Assembly: GCA_030686995.1 (NCBI GenBank)
Contig: CM060704.1
Coordinates: 110,862,542-110,926,541, forward strand
Reading direction: 5' to 3'
Length of the DNA: 64,000 bases
DNA from: Artemisia argyi
Lineage: Eukaryota; Streptophyta; Magnoliopsida; Asterales; Asteraceae
Position 1 is the stretch's first letter, and each line of letters starts with the position of its first letter. The position numbers and the translations under genes are program-made. Of the stretch, positions 46,500 to 58,219 are shown one piece after another. Below the pieces are notes generated by a model. That model did not search any database, was not told where the DNA came from, and was given only the letters and a program-made list of their open reading frames with translations.

Positions 46500-47243
46500 T
46501 CATTTCTCAGAGATTTGAGCTAAGAAAAGGCAACACCCCTTTTCCATTAGCTTCGGTAACTTAGTGCAAGAAATGACCGCTAATTGGGATGGGCTCCTCG
46601 AACCTTTTCGATCTCCTTGTATATTTAGAATCTCCTTTCCGTAAGGCACACGCACGATCTTCTCATCGCAAAGTATGTGAGCACGATACTTCGACAACCA
46701 ATCCATACCAATGATGACATCGAAACTTCCTAACGTGATGGGTAGAAGATCTATGTTGAAAGGGTGATTCAAGAAATTTAACGTGCAACCGCGAATGATA
46801 GTTTTAATCCTTTCTATGTTTCAGTTAGCTAACTCTACATCATAACTAATTCCTAAGGCCATCGGGGGTTTTTCTAGTAAGGGTGCAAACGTAGTGGACA
46901 CAAAGCTTCTATCGGCACCAGTATCAAATAGTATGGAAGCATAACGATTATTGAGAAGGAACGTACCAGTAACGACGTTCGGATCTTCCCCTCTCTCGTT
47001 TCCGAGTGCATACACTCTCCCATGATCAGCTCCTGCTTCCACACGTTGGTCCTCATTGTCGTGACGTCCATGGTTTCCTCCAGCTCCACGATTTCCATGA
47101 TTGTACCCATTACCACCCGATCCTTGATTTCCTCGGTTCCACGATCCTCTACACTCATTCCTATTGTGTCCTTTCTTTCCACACCCAAAAAAAAGTAACA
47201 CCCGCCTTATTTCTGACTTCAGGAGTAGCTTGAACCATAGCAA
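46500..47243 (-). pseudogene. Tekay protease region with stops
   Basis: It starts in the second zinc knuckle (CFGCGKKGHNRNEC), then a Gly/Asn-rich linker and the protease ILFDTGADRSFVSTTF, with the DTG triad intact, and later FDVIIGMDWLSKYRAHILC. In-frame stops lie at 46821-46823 (after DVELAN) and 46500-46502 (after QISEK); the frame then continues into the RT ORF. Confidence 0.88.
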
Positions 47244-48279
47244 GAGGTCGAGCCCTACAATCCCTAGATGTGTGTCCTTTCCTTGAGCAGTTCTGACATA
47301 TTACATTACACCGTCCAGAATGATTCTGGTAGCAACGACCACACTTGGGTGCATCACCATTTTGGTTCCTCTTATCTCCATCCCCAATAGCATAAGCCTT
47401 AGCAACAGCTTGTCGCTTGTTTCGGTGATCCTTACCTTTAGAGTGATGGTCTCTCTTTCTCTTCCCATTCTTATCCTTATCAGCTCCTTCCAATTCCAAC
47501 GAATCCATTAATTATTGAGCGATTGTGATGGCCTCATGGATATTTGCAGGTCTAGCAGCAATCACATCATTCCTTGTAGCCACAGGCAACCCATCGGTGT
47601 ACCGCTCAATCTTTTGAGTCTCAGTCTTAACCATATTGGGGCAAAGCAAGGCTAACTCCTGGTAACGACGATTGTAAGACACCATATCGGTACCCTTCAC
47701 TTTGTGATTCCAGAACTCAATCTCCAGCTTCTTAACCTCATTTCTTAGGCAGTAAGTCTGAATCAGAAAAGTCTTAAATTGCTCCCAAGTCATAGCATAA
47801 GCCACATCACTCCCAACCAAATTTCGGTAATTGTTCCACCAAGTTAAAGCTTCATCCTTGAAAGTAAAAGAAGCAAACTTTACCTTTGCATTCTCCGCAC
47901 AGTTGCTGACATTGAACACTGACTCAGTTTTCTCTATCCACCTGACTAAGTAGACCACTCCTTCAGTTCCTCCAAACTCAATGGGTCCACAGATTCAAAA
48001 CTCCTTGTAGTTACATCCATTAGTACGAACAGGTGGAAATGTTCCAGCAGAGTTGTTGGAATGATTTGACTCAGCTAGTAGCTCAGCAACTCGTTGCTCC
48101 ACAAGTTGATTGATCATTGCTTGATCCACAGTAGGTGCATTAGGTGGAACATGATCATTGTCTCCATGGACATCAGCATTTTGATTCATGTTGTTGCGAT
48201 TTGTGGTGTCCAGGTTGTCAGGAGTAGGGGTTTCAACATTTCGAGTAGGACGGCGTCCTCGGTGACCAGGGGTAGTCAC
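47161..48279 (-). pseudogene. Tekay Gag with stops and a homopolymer frameshift
   Basis: It reads MTTPGHRGRRPTRNVETPTP through QAMINQLVEQRVAELLAES, a TGA at 47995-47997, then the Gag core LVRWIEKTESVFNVSNCAEN, ALTWWNNYRNL, EFWNHKVKGTDMVSYNRRYQ, a TAA at 47512-47514, and the first zinc knuckle CQNCSRKGHTSRDC. A run of eight A at 47189-47196 marks the frameshift before the second knuckle, which continues in the 47243 frame. The first CCHC box matches C-x2-C-x4-H-x4-C. Confidence 0.88.
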
Positions 48280-48571
48280 TGCAGGACCAGTTCGGGTAGC
48301 TCTAACAGGGTTTCGTCATGGGGCTATTGATCAACATAATACCAACACGATATCAACCGTGCAATTTGAAACACAATTCTCCGTGTACGCCAAAAACCAT
48401 AGAATATCATACGAAATCACCATCATCCATACAAGTAGCGAGCAATACATCGTTCCATACAAGACTAACGTACAATCCAAATATCTTGACACAAAAGATA
48501 TAATAACTAGCTCTCCTAACCAAGCACTCCTCGGCTTATGTAGCAACACAACAACACAAATCCTAATTGAT

Positions 48572-49732
48572 CTAGCCATGATGCTGGCGTAGACTCCTCA
48601 ACTCTGATCTCAAACCATCCAGCTCTCTCCACAATGATCCTAACTCCACACTATGGGTATCGTTATCTCTCTTGAGGTCTGCTACCTCCTTCTCCAGCTC
48701 AGTGTTTCTCTGCCACAGCTTGCGATCTGCCTCGCGAGCTGTGATGAAACCTCTCTGCAAGCTCACAATCTGCTCCTGGATCTCAATCAAACCTCTCCTC
48801 ATCGTTGTCGTCCTGCCCACGACAGTAGTCATATCAACTCTCAGCTCAGCCATAAACTCTCCAATAACCATCTCAAGTCGGTCAGACAACCGCGAGATCC
48901 TCTCGCCCTGTGCAGTAATCTGAGTCCACATCCTACCAGTCTCACCCAACTCTGCATGCTCAGCAGAAACCTCAGATGGCGCGTCCGATGCCACGGGACT
49001 ACCAGGTGGTGAATCAAAAAAAAATGGGTGATCAAGTGAAGCAGGCTCTAACAGATGTATCGGAGAATCAGGCTCTTCAGCCTGAGCTGGCTGTGCTAGC
49101 AAACCATCATCATCAGGCATCTCCTCCTCCTGAGGAACATCCTCCTCATCACCCTCCTGTGGGTCATCATCTCCCTGCTCAGCCTCCTGAGGGTCATCAG
49201 CCTCATCCTCACTCTCGTAATCCTCCTCCTCCTCATCTGAAGAGTACTACATCAATCGTCGCCTCCTAACAGGTGAACCATGTGGTGATGGGGTAGGTGA
49301 TCTAGGACGACGACGCAATGATGTGGGTGGTGCATCTGACAGAAGAGCGTGAGCATCAATGTGCATGGGTGGTGAAGCAGGGTGCATAGACATACGTGCC
49401 GTAGCTCGATGGGCAAAACGTGGAGCCACACGAGCCAAAGCCTGATGAAGAGTAAGCTGTCTCGAAGTACCAGGGAGCCCTAGAGAAGATGAGGGTCCTT
49501 GAGAAGTAGATGCAGCAGGCAATGCAGAAGTGGAAGCTGTTGGTGATGAAGTAGCTGAATGCATGGCAATCCTGTAGGGATCATCAGGAGCCATGGTGAT
49601 CTGTGCTGGGTGAACAGGTGCAGTAAGAATATCCTCAACGGTGTAGGGTAGGTGTAAGGTAGGTGTAAGTGTTTCAAAACAACTAAGCTGCGAACTCAAA
49701 ATACCGTAGCAAAAATCATCATAAAATCCCAA
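48572..49732 (-). pseudogene. Extra ORF upstream of Tekay gag (coiled-coil protein), one stop
   Basis: On the element's sense strand, between PBS and gag. The first 161 residues (to TAG 49247-49249) are Pro/Ser/Thr-rich and end RRRPRSPTPSPHGSPVRRRR. The same frame continues through an acidic run (YSSDEEEEDYESEDEADD) and MPDDDGLLAQPAQAEEPD, and ends with a helical stretch rich in Leu/Glu/Arg heptads (RISRLSDRLEMVIGEF, LIEIQEQIVSLQRGF, NTELEKEVADLKRDN, LDGLRSELRSLRQ). Total about 386 codons. Function unknown. Asteraceae chromovirus polyproteins I have seen carry a similar acidic/coiled-coil segment before Gag, so it may be a leader of Gag rather than a separate gene. Confidence 0.6.
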
Positions 49733-50007
49733 TTATATAATCTCAATAAAGAATTTCAAATACCGCATTACTAAAACATTTATAAAACAATTAAGCCATA
49801 TAATTCCTCAAAATGCCATCATATCACATAATCAATATATCCAATATTCTCAAATCATCTCAAAAATCTCATTTCAAATCATCATCTCATGATACCTCAA
49901 AATAATCGAAGATGCTTCGGCTTGGTGGGCTGGCGGGCATTGGTCGAGGATCGTTTTCTATAAAAATCGGTTATAGTTTAGGTGTTTATTTACCTAGTTC
50001 TCTATAA

Positions 50008-50024
50008 CCTTGGCTCTGATACCA
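50008..50024 (-). other. Primer-binding site of the Tekay element
   Basis: TGGTATCAGAGCCAAGG on the minus strand, three bases inside the LTR; complementary to the 3' end of initiator tRNA-Met, usual for chromoviruses. Confidence 0.93.
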
Positions 50025-50027
50025 ATC

Positions 50028-50321
50028 TGTAACACCCCCAAAATTTGGTACAGCGGAAGACTAAAAATGTGACAACCTTCCAAAAACAAGAAGATGATTT
50101 TGGTGATGATACGAGATGAAATAAGGGGTTGAAGGGCGCGTGTAGTAGTGGATCTAAGAGAATAGATGATGGGGAGTTGATTGGTAGTGGCGGTGTAGTG
50201 TGGTGACCGGCGGTGCGGCTATGGTGGTGGCCAGAATATGGGGCGGCTAGGGTTAAAGATGAGGGGGAGAGAGAGATGTGAGGAAGATGATGGGTGGGTT
50301 GTGTTTGTGTGTGTGTGTGTA
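50028..50321 (-). repeat. Tekay 5' LTR, fragment in the window
   Basis: 294 bp matching 42765 onward, with about ten differences, ending in a GT run where the second Athila is inserted. The rest should lie right of that element. Confidence 0.9.
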
Positions 50322-53300
50322 TGATGAGTGTGTAAATACTCATTATTTTTACCTTATCTGAGCTGCCAAAACATCTAAAAATACTCAAATATGCATCATA
50401 ATACTGAAAATATCCCAAGAATGTGTTTTATATGTTTCAGATGCAAAATAATAAAAAACAGATGAAAAATGAACAAAGTTTGCACAATTGGCAGTTTCAG
50501 TCCCTCATCTTTTAAAAGTTGTCAAATCTAGTCCCTGGTTATTCTAAAAACTTGAAAAAGTCACCAAAGGTCCTTTTAAATCACAAAATGACATATTTAG
50601 TCCTTTGGTGCAAAGTTTCACAAAATTGCAAGTTTAGTCCCTCAACTTTGAAAATTGACAAAAATGGTCCTTGGGATATTAAAACTTTGAGAAAAACAAA
50701 TTTTGTCCTTGAACTTCTCATTTATGGCAGTAATGGTCCTTGGTTGCAAAAGATTGGTGAAATTACATGTTTGGTCCCTGGAGTTTAGAAAATTGGCAGA
50801 TTTAGTCCCTGGGAATTTTAAAGGTGAAAAGTCAACATGGTACCTTGGACTATGGAAACTTGGCAAAAAATACCCTTATGAGAACTTTGGAATAATGCCA
50901 CATCAGGCCCCTTATCTTTGCGGTATTTACAAAATTGGTCCTTGTGTTAATATTACAAACCAAACGGATCCCTTAATATTAAACCCATCCAAATACCAAA
51001 TCCAATCCAAACTAAATCCATACACCAAGTCACCAAGCCCATTTCCCTTTATCCCAGCCCAACTCAACACAGGCCCACCCACACCCCCGTTTAATACCAC
51101 TAGGGTCAAACATTGACCCTCGGTCAAACCAGTCAAACACCCTTCACCCTTCCTTCCCCCACACAACTTGTACCTGCAAATCCATCACTTCACCACCTCA
51201 CCATTTCCACCACCCAATCCACTCACTTACCCCTAATTGCACCTAACAAAACAACCACAATAAATGCCACCACCCCCCACAGGTCCCAATTGCATTATAA
51301 TATTTTGGCGCCAAAATGAGTTAACGGTCAAGATTAATTTTTTATCATCCAAGGGCTCAGGTTTATGATGGGATTTGTTCAGAAGACCAAGGGAAACCCT
51401 AATTCTCAAGTATAAAAGGAAGAGAAGTAAGAAGGAAAGAGTAGTTCACCTTTTAGCTTAATTGTAGTCGTAATAGTTGTAGCTTGTTATTCTAGTTTAA
51501 TTAAAAGCTTTTAAGCATTGTATTGGTCAATTCAATTGTAATCTCAACTATTTCAAGCAATATATTACAAGTTTCAGTATATCATTTAGTTTATGCAATT
51601 TTTGCTTTTTCAAAAATTAGTAATAAGCTCTGTTGTTACTTATATGTAAGGATAAGGACTCTTAGGCTCATATAAGCTCCCAGAAAGCTTAAATAAGCTT
51701 TTAGAAACTTTAAAACATAGCTTAGATATAAAAAACTCAAAAACACAAAAATAGTCAACAAAAGTCAAACTTGCAGGTTTATGAAGATGAAAGCTGGAGC
51801 ACTGTGAATCCTGGATGGCAGTGGGTTAGAGGCTTTGTGGAAAGCCATTAGGAGTGTTCTGTGATCTTTGGTTCATGTGAAGTATTGCTTGGATGGCATG
51901 AAGTAAGAAAAATTTATATTTTTCTTCTGTTTTAATCTTACCTAGTATTGTCTGTTTGTTTATGTGTTTTAGATCTTATTAGAATAATGCTAATCTGTTT
52001 CATGTCCTAAATAGTTGTTTTGCTTTGAAAATTGCATCATCACAAGTTGTTAACTAGTGTTTGGATTAGTGAGCATCACTGAGTTGAGACCTGTTTTTGT
52101 TGTTCTTGTTTGTTGAAACATGTTGCAGTAGGTATAAGTAGATCACTAAAGTCATAAAACCTAGGTCTTGTTCAAGAAAAAGTCAAATACACCTTTAATC
52201 TCAACTCACTTGTTGACTGTTTAGATTTAAGTGTCTAAATTCTTCATATCAGTTCACTAGTTGTTGTTTTAACCTAATTTCATTTCAAATATCATAGCAT
52301 AGCTTAATCAGTCAATAGTGATCATTGGAAATTGGTAAAAGTCAACTTAGGAGTATTTTTCTCAAAAGTCAAAAAACCAAGACTGTGAAGTTGGACAGAT
52401 CTTTGAGATCATTTGTAAGATTTAATACTGGTCAAGACTGCTAATTTCTTGTTGATTTGTAATATTTGGTTGCTTGTGAGTCTGAATCAAAAGAAAGATT
52501 GGATTTTGAACATCATTTGGTCATAACAATTTGGTTTTGAAGTTGTCTGTTGAGCTTATAACTTCCCCTGTGTCACAGCTTTTGCACAACTTTCATCAGC
52601 TCACCATTAGATTGTTTGTGGACATAAGCCTTCAAACTTTGGCATTTTAGGAAGCTTGTTAGCCCAACTCAACATACCAGTTGTTATTTTTAACCCTAGT
52701 AGCTTTGCCCCTAGCCTGCTTGTCCCCATAAGCTACCCACACCACACTCAGTACACTGAGTGACCAGTGTGACTCACCCAACTTCCAAAGGACCCACAGG
52801 CTGCATCAGTGGGCCCCACTGGGTGCTTTTTGGTTCTATCAAAAGCTCACCTGGCTGGCTTGTTGGTTCCAAGCTTAATTTAAGCTTTTACACCTTTTCC
52901 CCAAGCTTTTCTTGGCTTTTACCTTACCCACAATACACTGAGTACACTGAGTACTCAGTGTTTGCATCAAAGTTCACAAGCTTGCCAAAAGCTCATTAGT
53001 GAGCCATAAGCTCTGCTTCTTGGCTTATTATGAAGCTCACCAGACCAGCTTTTAGGACCAACTTTCATTTTGGACCCTTGTGCTTATTTGTGGGACCCAC
53101 ATAGGCCTGCAGTTGCCCTTTTGGGCTGCAAGTATTCTAGGTTGTTGATTTTAGCTTATTTGCTTGTTGTAGCTTATTATTCAGATCTTTTGTTTGTTAT
53201 AGCTCATTTCCAATTCACTTAAGTTGGCTATAGCTTATTTTGCCTTCTGTGATCAGTGTTTAGCTTATTTTAACCTGAACAATCCAACATTAAGCTAATA

Positions 53301-53999
53301 AGTCCACTGATTAGGAAAAGGGGGTGCACATAGCTTATTTTTAAGCTATAACAAAAGTGTTTTTGTAAAAGTTTCTTGTTTTTAGCTTATTTCCATTTGT
53401 CAAAAAGAAAATCCAACAAAAAATCAAATTTAAAATTAGTGATAGCTTCTATTTAATAGATTTTATCTTTTTAATTTTCTTTTTAGCTTATTAATAAGCA
53501 ATTCATCATTTTTATATTTTTCTTAATTTCCTGTCACCTTAAGGTATTTTCAATAATTTTCTTAGATTTTTCTCTTTTGGTTTGATAATTATTAGAATTA
53601 AAAATAGTTTAATTAATTAATTAGATAATATTAGTAATTAAATAGTTTTCTTAATTTTTAATTAACAACAGTAGGTTTTTATAATTTTCCTAGGATTCTT
53701 AAATCAGTTAAGACTTTTAGAAAATAGTTTCTTAAAATCTACTGTTCATTTTCTAATTTTCTTAATTAATTTAGTTAAATTAGGTTTTAATTAATTAATA
53801 AGTAAATAATTAGTAAAATAGTCTAAATATAATTTTTAGAAACTTTTTATAATTTTTTAGGATTCCTGTGATGGTTAGTTAGTTTTATAAATTTTTCTAT
53901 AATTTTCTAAGTCATTTAAGTATTATTAGTAATTTAAAATAGTTTAAATAGCTTAATTAATATAATTAGTATTTAATTAATAGAAAACCCACAAAAAGA
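50322..53999 (+). repeat. 5' LTR of the second Athila (3' end deleted)
   Basis: Starts TGATGAGTGTGTAAATACTC after the GTGTGTA of the Tekay LTR. It matches 60197-63876 closely and then breaks at AAAACCCACAAAAAGAC|GGCC. At least 124 bp of the LTR end are missing compared with the 3' copy. Confidence 0.92.
52944..52961. repeat. 18-bp perfect palindrome in Athila LTR
   Basis: ACACTGAGTACTCAGTGT, preceded by another ACACTGAGT. A further relative CACTCAGTACACTGAGTG lies near 52745. Repeated in the 3' LTR at 62820-62837. Confidence 0.85.
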
Positions 54000-54670
54000 C
54001 GGCCTGCGTTTATACCTGTTCCCCTATTCTCTCACTCATCATGCGACTGCTTGGTTCGATCGACTACCTAAGAATTCGACCCGTACCTTTGATGAGATGG
54101 TTACTAAGTTCTTGGCTAAATATTTTCCACCATCCATGGTTACAAAGCTGAGAAACGATATTAGTAACTTCAGACAGCTTCCCGAAGAGTCCTTGTTTGA
54201 GGCATGAGAACGCTACAAACTTGCTATTGATCAGTGTCCTAATCATAACATGTTTCTTGTCACCATTACTGATCGGTCATCGTGACACCATCAATGCTGC
54301 TGCTGGGGGCACCTTTATGAAAAGGACCCCTGAAGAGTGTTATGGCTTAATTGAAAACATGACTGCCCATCATAACTTTTGGGACTCCTCTGAAGAGAGG
54401 AATGACTCATGTAAGTCAGTCACTCCGGCAAGTAATGAAATAGCTGCTCTTACCAAAAAGTTTGATGATTTGTCTGCTGCGGTTCTCCGAATTCACCAGG
54501 CAAATCACAATCAGTAGATCAAAACTATCAGTTGTGAAACATGTGGTGGTCCACACCCATATCATGAGTGCCCAGCCTTCGGTGGCTTCACTCAAGAGAA
54601 CGTATTCGCAGCCCAAGGTTCCTACAATACGGGAGGTAATTCCTACCAACCGCAAGGGGACCGAAATCTG
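54000..54670 (+). pseudogene. Second Athila Gag, N-terminally deleted and broken
   Basis: The first frame starts mid-Gag (LTHHATAWFDRLPKNSTRTF, KFLAKYFPPSMVTKLRNDIS). A TGA follows ESLFEA (near 54206). A small frame-changing deletion near 54265-54285 removes part of the segment before HRDTINAAAGGTFMKRTPEE. A TAG at 54515-54517 precedes the zinc-knuckle-like [13 protein letters not shown] (C-x2-C-x3-H-x4-C, like the other Athila), after which the frame is open into the next ORF. Confidence 0.85.
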
Positions 54671-57600
54671 TTGAGCTATCGTTCCAATAACTACATTGGA
54701 CCACCAGGGTTTAATCAACCCCAGAACCAAAATGGTCAAAACAGAAACCAGAACTTTAACCAGAATCAGAACCAGAACCGAATGAACCAAGGTTTTAACA
54801 ACCAAGGGAATTTCAACTCTGGTCAACACCAGGTTCAAAACAATCAAAACCAAGGAAATTATAACCGTAATCAAGGTCAAAACAATTACCATCAGGGTAA
54901 TTTTCAACAACAAAACCACTTCCAGGGTAACAACAACCAGCAACATGGGAATTTCCAGAACAATCGGGCTCAAAATTTTCCAAATCAAAATCAAGCCATT
55001 CTTCCAACTGGACCATCATCTGGTGAGTTATTAAAACAGTTTATGAAATCCCAAGATGAATTGAACAAAATGTTGGTCAGTCAGATCTCTGAATTGAAGA
55101 AGTCTTTAAATGATCGACCCTCGGGCTCAGGTACTTTACCTAGCAACACGATCGCTAATCCGAGGGGCGATGCAAAGGTGATCACCACAAGAAGTGGAGT
55201 TTCTTATAAAGGACCCACAACTCCTTCTACCACTTCTCCTGTCCAGGTAGAGGAATGTGATACTGAGGATACTACGGATACGGTACTTCCTACTAATAAC
55301 GGAGATACCAATGACATCCCTCCCCCAGTTGTCCCGGTCCTGACTCCCCCTAAAAGAGTCGTGTTTGAAACTCCCGAAGGTCCTGTTGAAATCCCAAAAC
55401 CATCGATTCCATATCCCTCACGATTGCAAGATCAGAAGCTCCGTGAAAAAACTAATCATCAGATGGAAAATTTTTTCCAAATTTTCCAAGAGCTACACTT
55501 TGATATTAGTTTCGCGGATGCTCTTCTATTAATGCCCAAATTTGCATCGACAATCAAAAACCTATTGGGAAATAAAGAGAAACTATTTGAGATGGCACGA
55601 ACTCCACTCAATGAAAACTGCTTTGCAGTTCTGTTGAAACAGCTTCCCGAGAAGCTAGGAGACCCCGGGAAATTTCTAATACCATGTATTTTCCCGGGGA
55701 TGGTTGAGTGCTTTGCCTTGGCCGATCTTGGCCCAAGCATCAACCTAATGCCCTACACAGTTTGGAAAAAGCTTTCTCTTCAGGCACTTACTCCCACATG
55801 CATGACTCTCGAGCTTGCAGACCGTTCAATTTCACGTCCCCTCGGTATTGCCGAGGACGTATTTGTAAGAGTGGGAAAGTTCCATTTTCCGGCAGACTTT
55901 GTCATTGTTGATTTTGATGCAGATCCAAGAGTTCCTCTCATTCTTGGGAGGGGATTCTTAAGGACGGGTCGTGTATTAATCGATGTTTTTGATGAGGAAA
56001 TCACATTACGAGTTGGCAATGAAGCGATAACGTTCAAGCTTGATCAAACCTCGAGATACTCCTCGAATTATGATGCTGAATCGGTCAACCGAATTGATGT
56101 CATTGACATTGCATCCGAGGAGTGTGCTCAGGAAATCCTTGGATTCGCTGATAGTTCTCCGAGTGGAAATCCCACTCCCTCCTCTTACCCCATAATCGCT
56201 AATTCTTCTCCTTCCCTCACTCCGTTTGAGGGAAGTCATTTCGTCCTTGAGGAATTAGAGGCCTTTCTCAAAAGTGATTCAGTTCCCGAAGGAATTGATA
56301 ACCAAGAGATTGACCCGGAGAGGGAGATCTTTCTCCTTGAGAAATTATTGAACAAAGATCCCTCTCCCATTCCTGTTCTACCTCCACAACTTCGTAACGC
56401 GGAAGTCAAATATGTTGAGAAAAATGATGATTTCCCCGAGGTTGAACTTAAGGACCTGCCTCCTTATCTAGAATATGCATTCTTGGAGGGTAATGATAAG
56501 TTACCAGTCATTATTGCAAAAGACTTAAAGGATGAGGAGAAAACCGCGCTGCTTAAGGTTTTAAAGTCCCACAAACAAGCAATTGCTTGGAAACTCTCAG
56601 ATATAAAGGGTATTAACCCGGATTTTTGTACACACAAAATCCTAATGGAAGAGGACTTTAAGCCTGCCGTGCAGCATCAAAGAAGGGTAAATCCAAAAAT
56701 CCACGAAGTTATCAAGCAAGAAGTTATCAAACTTCTCGATGCGGGATTGATTTACCCTATATCAGACAGTCCTTGGGTTAGCCCAATACATTGTGTTCCA
56801 AAAAAGGGTGGCATCACGGTTGTCACAAATGAGGATAACGAGTTGATACCAACTCGGTTGGTTACAGGGTGGCGAGTATGTATCGATTACAGAAAGCTTA
56901 ACGAAGCCACCCGCAAGGACCATTTTCCTCTGCCCTTTATGGATCAAATGCTCGAGAGACTAGCGGGGAATGAGTATTATTGCTTCCTCGACGGCTTCTT
57001 GGGTTACTTCCAGATTCCCATTGATCCTAAGGATCAAGAGAAGACTACCATCACATGCCCTTATGGGACGTTTGCCTATCGTCGCATGCCTTTTGGGTTA
57101 TGCAACGCTCCGGGCACTTTCCAGAGGTGCATGATCGCTATTTTCCATGACATGATCGGGAAAACCATGGAGGTATTCATGGATGACTTCTCAGTCATCG
57201 GGAATTCTTTCGACTCATGCCTCTCCCATTTAGAAAAGATGCTTCAACGTTGTGAAGACACTAATCTTTGTCTAAACTGGGAGAAGAGCCATTTTATGGT
57301 TAAGGAGGGCATTGTCCTCGGCCATAAAATTTCAAAAAGTGGGATTGAGGTCGATAAGGCCAAAATTGATGTTATTGCTAAACTGCCTCATCCCACCACT
57401 GTTAAAGGAATAAGGAGTTTCCTTGGCCATGCCGGGTTTTATCGGAGATTCATTCAGGATTTCTCCAAAATAGCCCGACCATTGACTCATCTTCTTGAAA
57501 AGGAAGCTCCTTTCATCTTTTCCCCCGAGTGCATCGAAGCTTTTTCTACTTTAAAGAAAAGGCTCACCGAGGCACCGATCCTTGTTGCCCCCGACTGGGA

Positions 57601-58219
57601 CTTACCCTTCGAACTTATGTGCGATGCTAGCGACTTCGCTATTGGTGCAGTTCTGGGGCAACGCAAAACAAAACATTTTCAGCCAATACACTACGCAAGT
57701 AAGACCATGAGTGAAGCTCAAACGCACTATACCACCACAGAAAAAGAATTATTAGCTGTGGTATATGCCTTTGAGAAACTTAGGTCTTACTTAATCTTAA
57801 CCAAATGCGTGGTGTATACAGACCACTCGGCTTTGAAATACCTGTTCACTAAACAGGACGCAAAGCCAAGACTGCTCCGTTGGGTCCTGCTCCTTCACGA
57901 ATTCGATATACTCATACGAGACAAAAAAGGAGCAGAGAACCTTGCTGCTGATCACTTGTGCCGGTTAGAGAATCCTCATCAGGATATTCTCGAGAGAAAA
58001 GAAATTAATGAAACCTTTCCTCTAGAGACTCTCAGTCTAATCTCTACCCGGGATGATGCCACTACTCCATGGTTTGCCGACTTTGCAAATTACCATGCGG
58101 GAAATTTCGTTGTGAAAGGGATGTCGTCCCAACAGAAAAGAAAATTCTTTAAAGATGTGAAACATTACTTCTCGGACGACCACTACTTGTTTAAAATCTG
58201 TGCGGATCAAGTCATCTGA
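54671..58219 (+). pseudogene. Second Athila Gag tail, protease, RT and RNase H, with integrase start
   Basis: 1,182 residues in one frame from [16 protein letters not shown]. It has an Asn/Gln-rich Gag tail (residues ~10-110), a linker, protease ([18 protein letters not shown] near 355, Pro where the sister has Ala), then RT with [15 protein letters not shown] at 836-840 and [17 protein letters not shown], and RNase H with [13 protein letters not shown] and [20 protein letters not shown] at 58217-58219 after ICADQVI cuts the frame where the sister has Arg. It is the longest intact coding block in the window and shows the normal protease-RT junction that is shifted in the minus-strand copy. 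Confidence 0.94.

Larger units (their letters stand above)
42765..50321 (-). mobile_element. Tekay-type chromovirus (Ty3/gypsy), 5' LTR cut by the second Athila
   Basis: 3' LTR 42765-43591, PPT, chromodomain, integrase, RNase H, RT, protease, Gag, an extra upstream ORF, PBS and the first 294 bp of the 5' LTR are on the minus strand. The rest of the 5' LTR lies beyond the Athila inserted at 50322, outside the window. Clade call: the C-terminal chromodomain and the initiator-Met PBS. Several in-frame stops and one homopolymer frameshift disable it. The overlapping LTR parts differ by roughly 3% by eye, making it the oldest LTR pair measurable here. Confidence 0.93.

Noticed and set aside
52760..52999. 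79-codon ORF repeated at 62636-62875
   Set aside because: LTR sequence in both copies; composition comes from palindromes and AGCTT words.
54416..54994. 192-codon minus-strand hydrophobic ORF
   Set aside because: Antisense shadow of the second Athila's Gag tail; apparent membrane segments come from complementing AAC/CAA codons.
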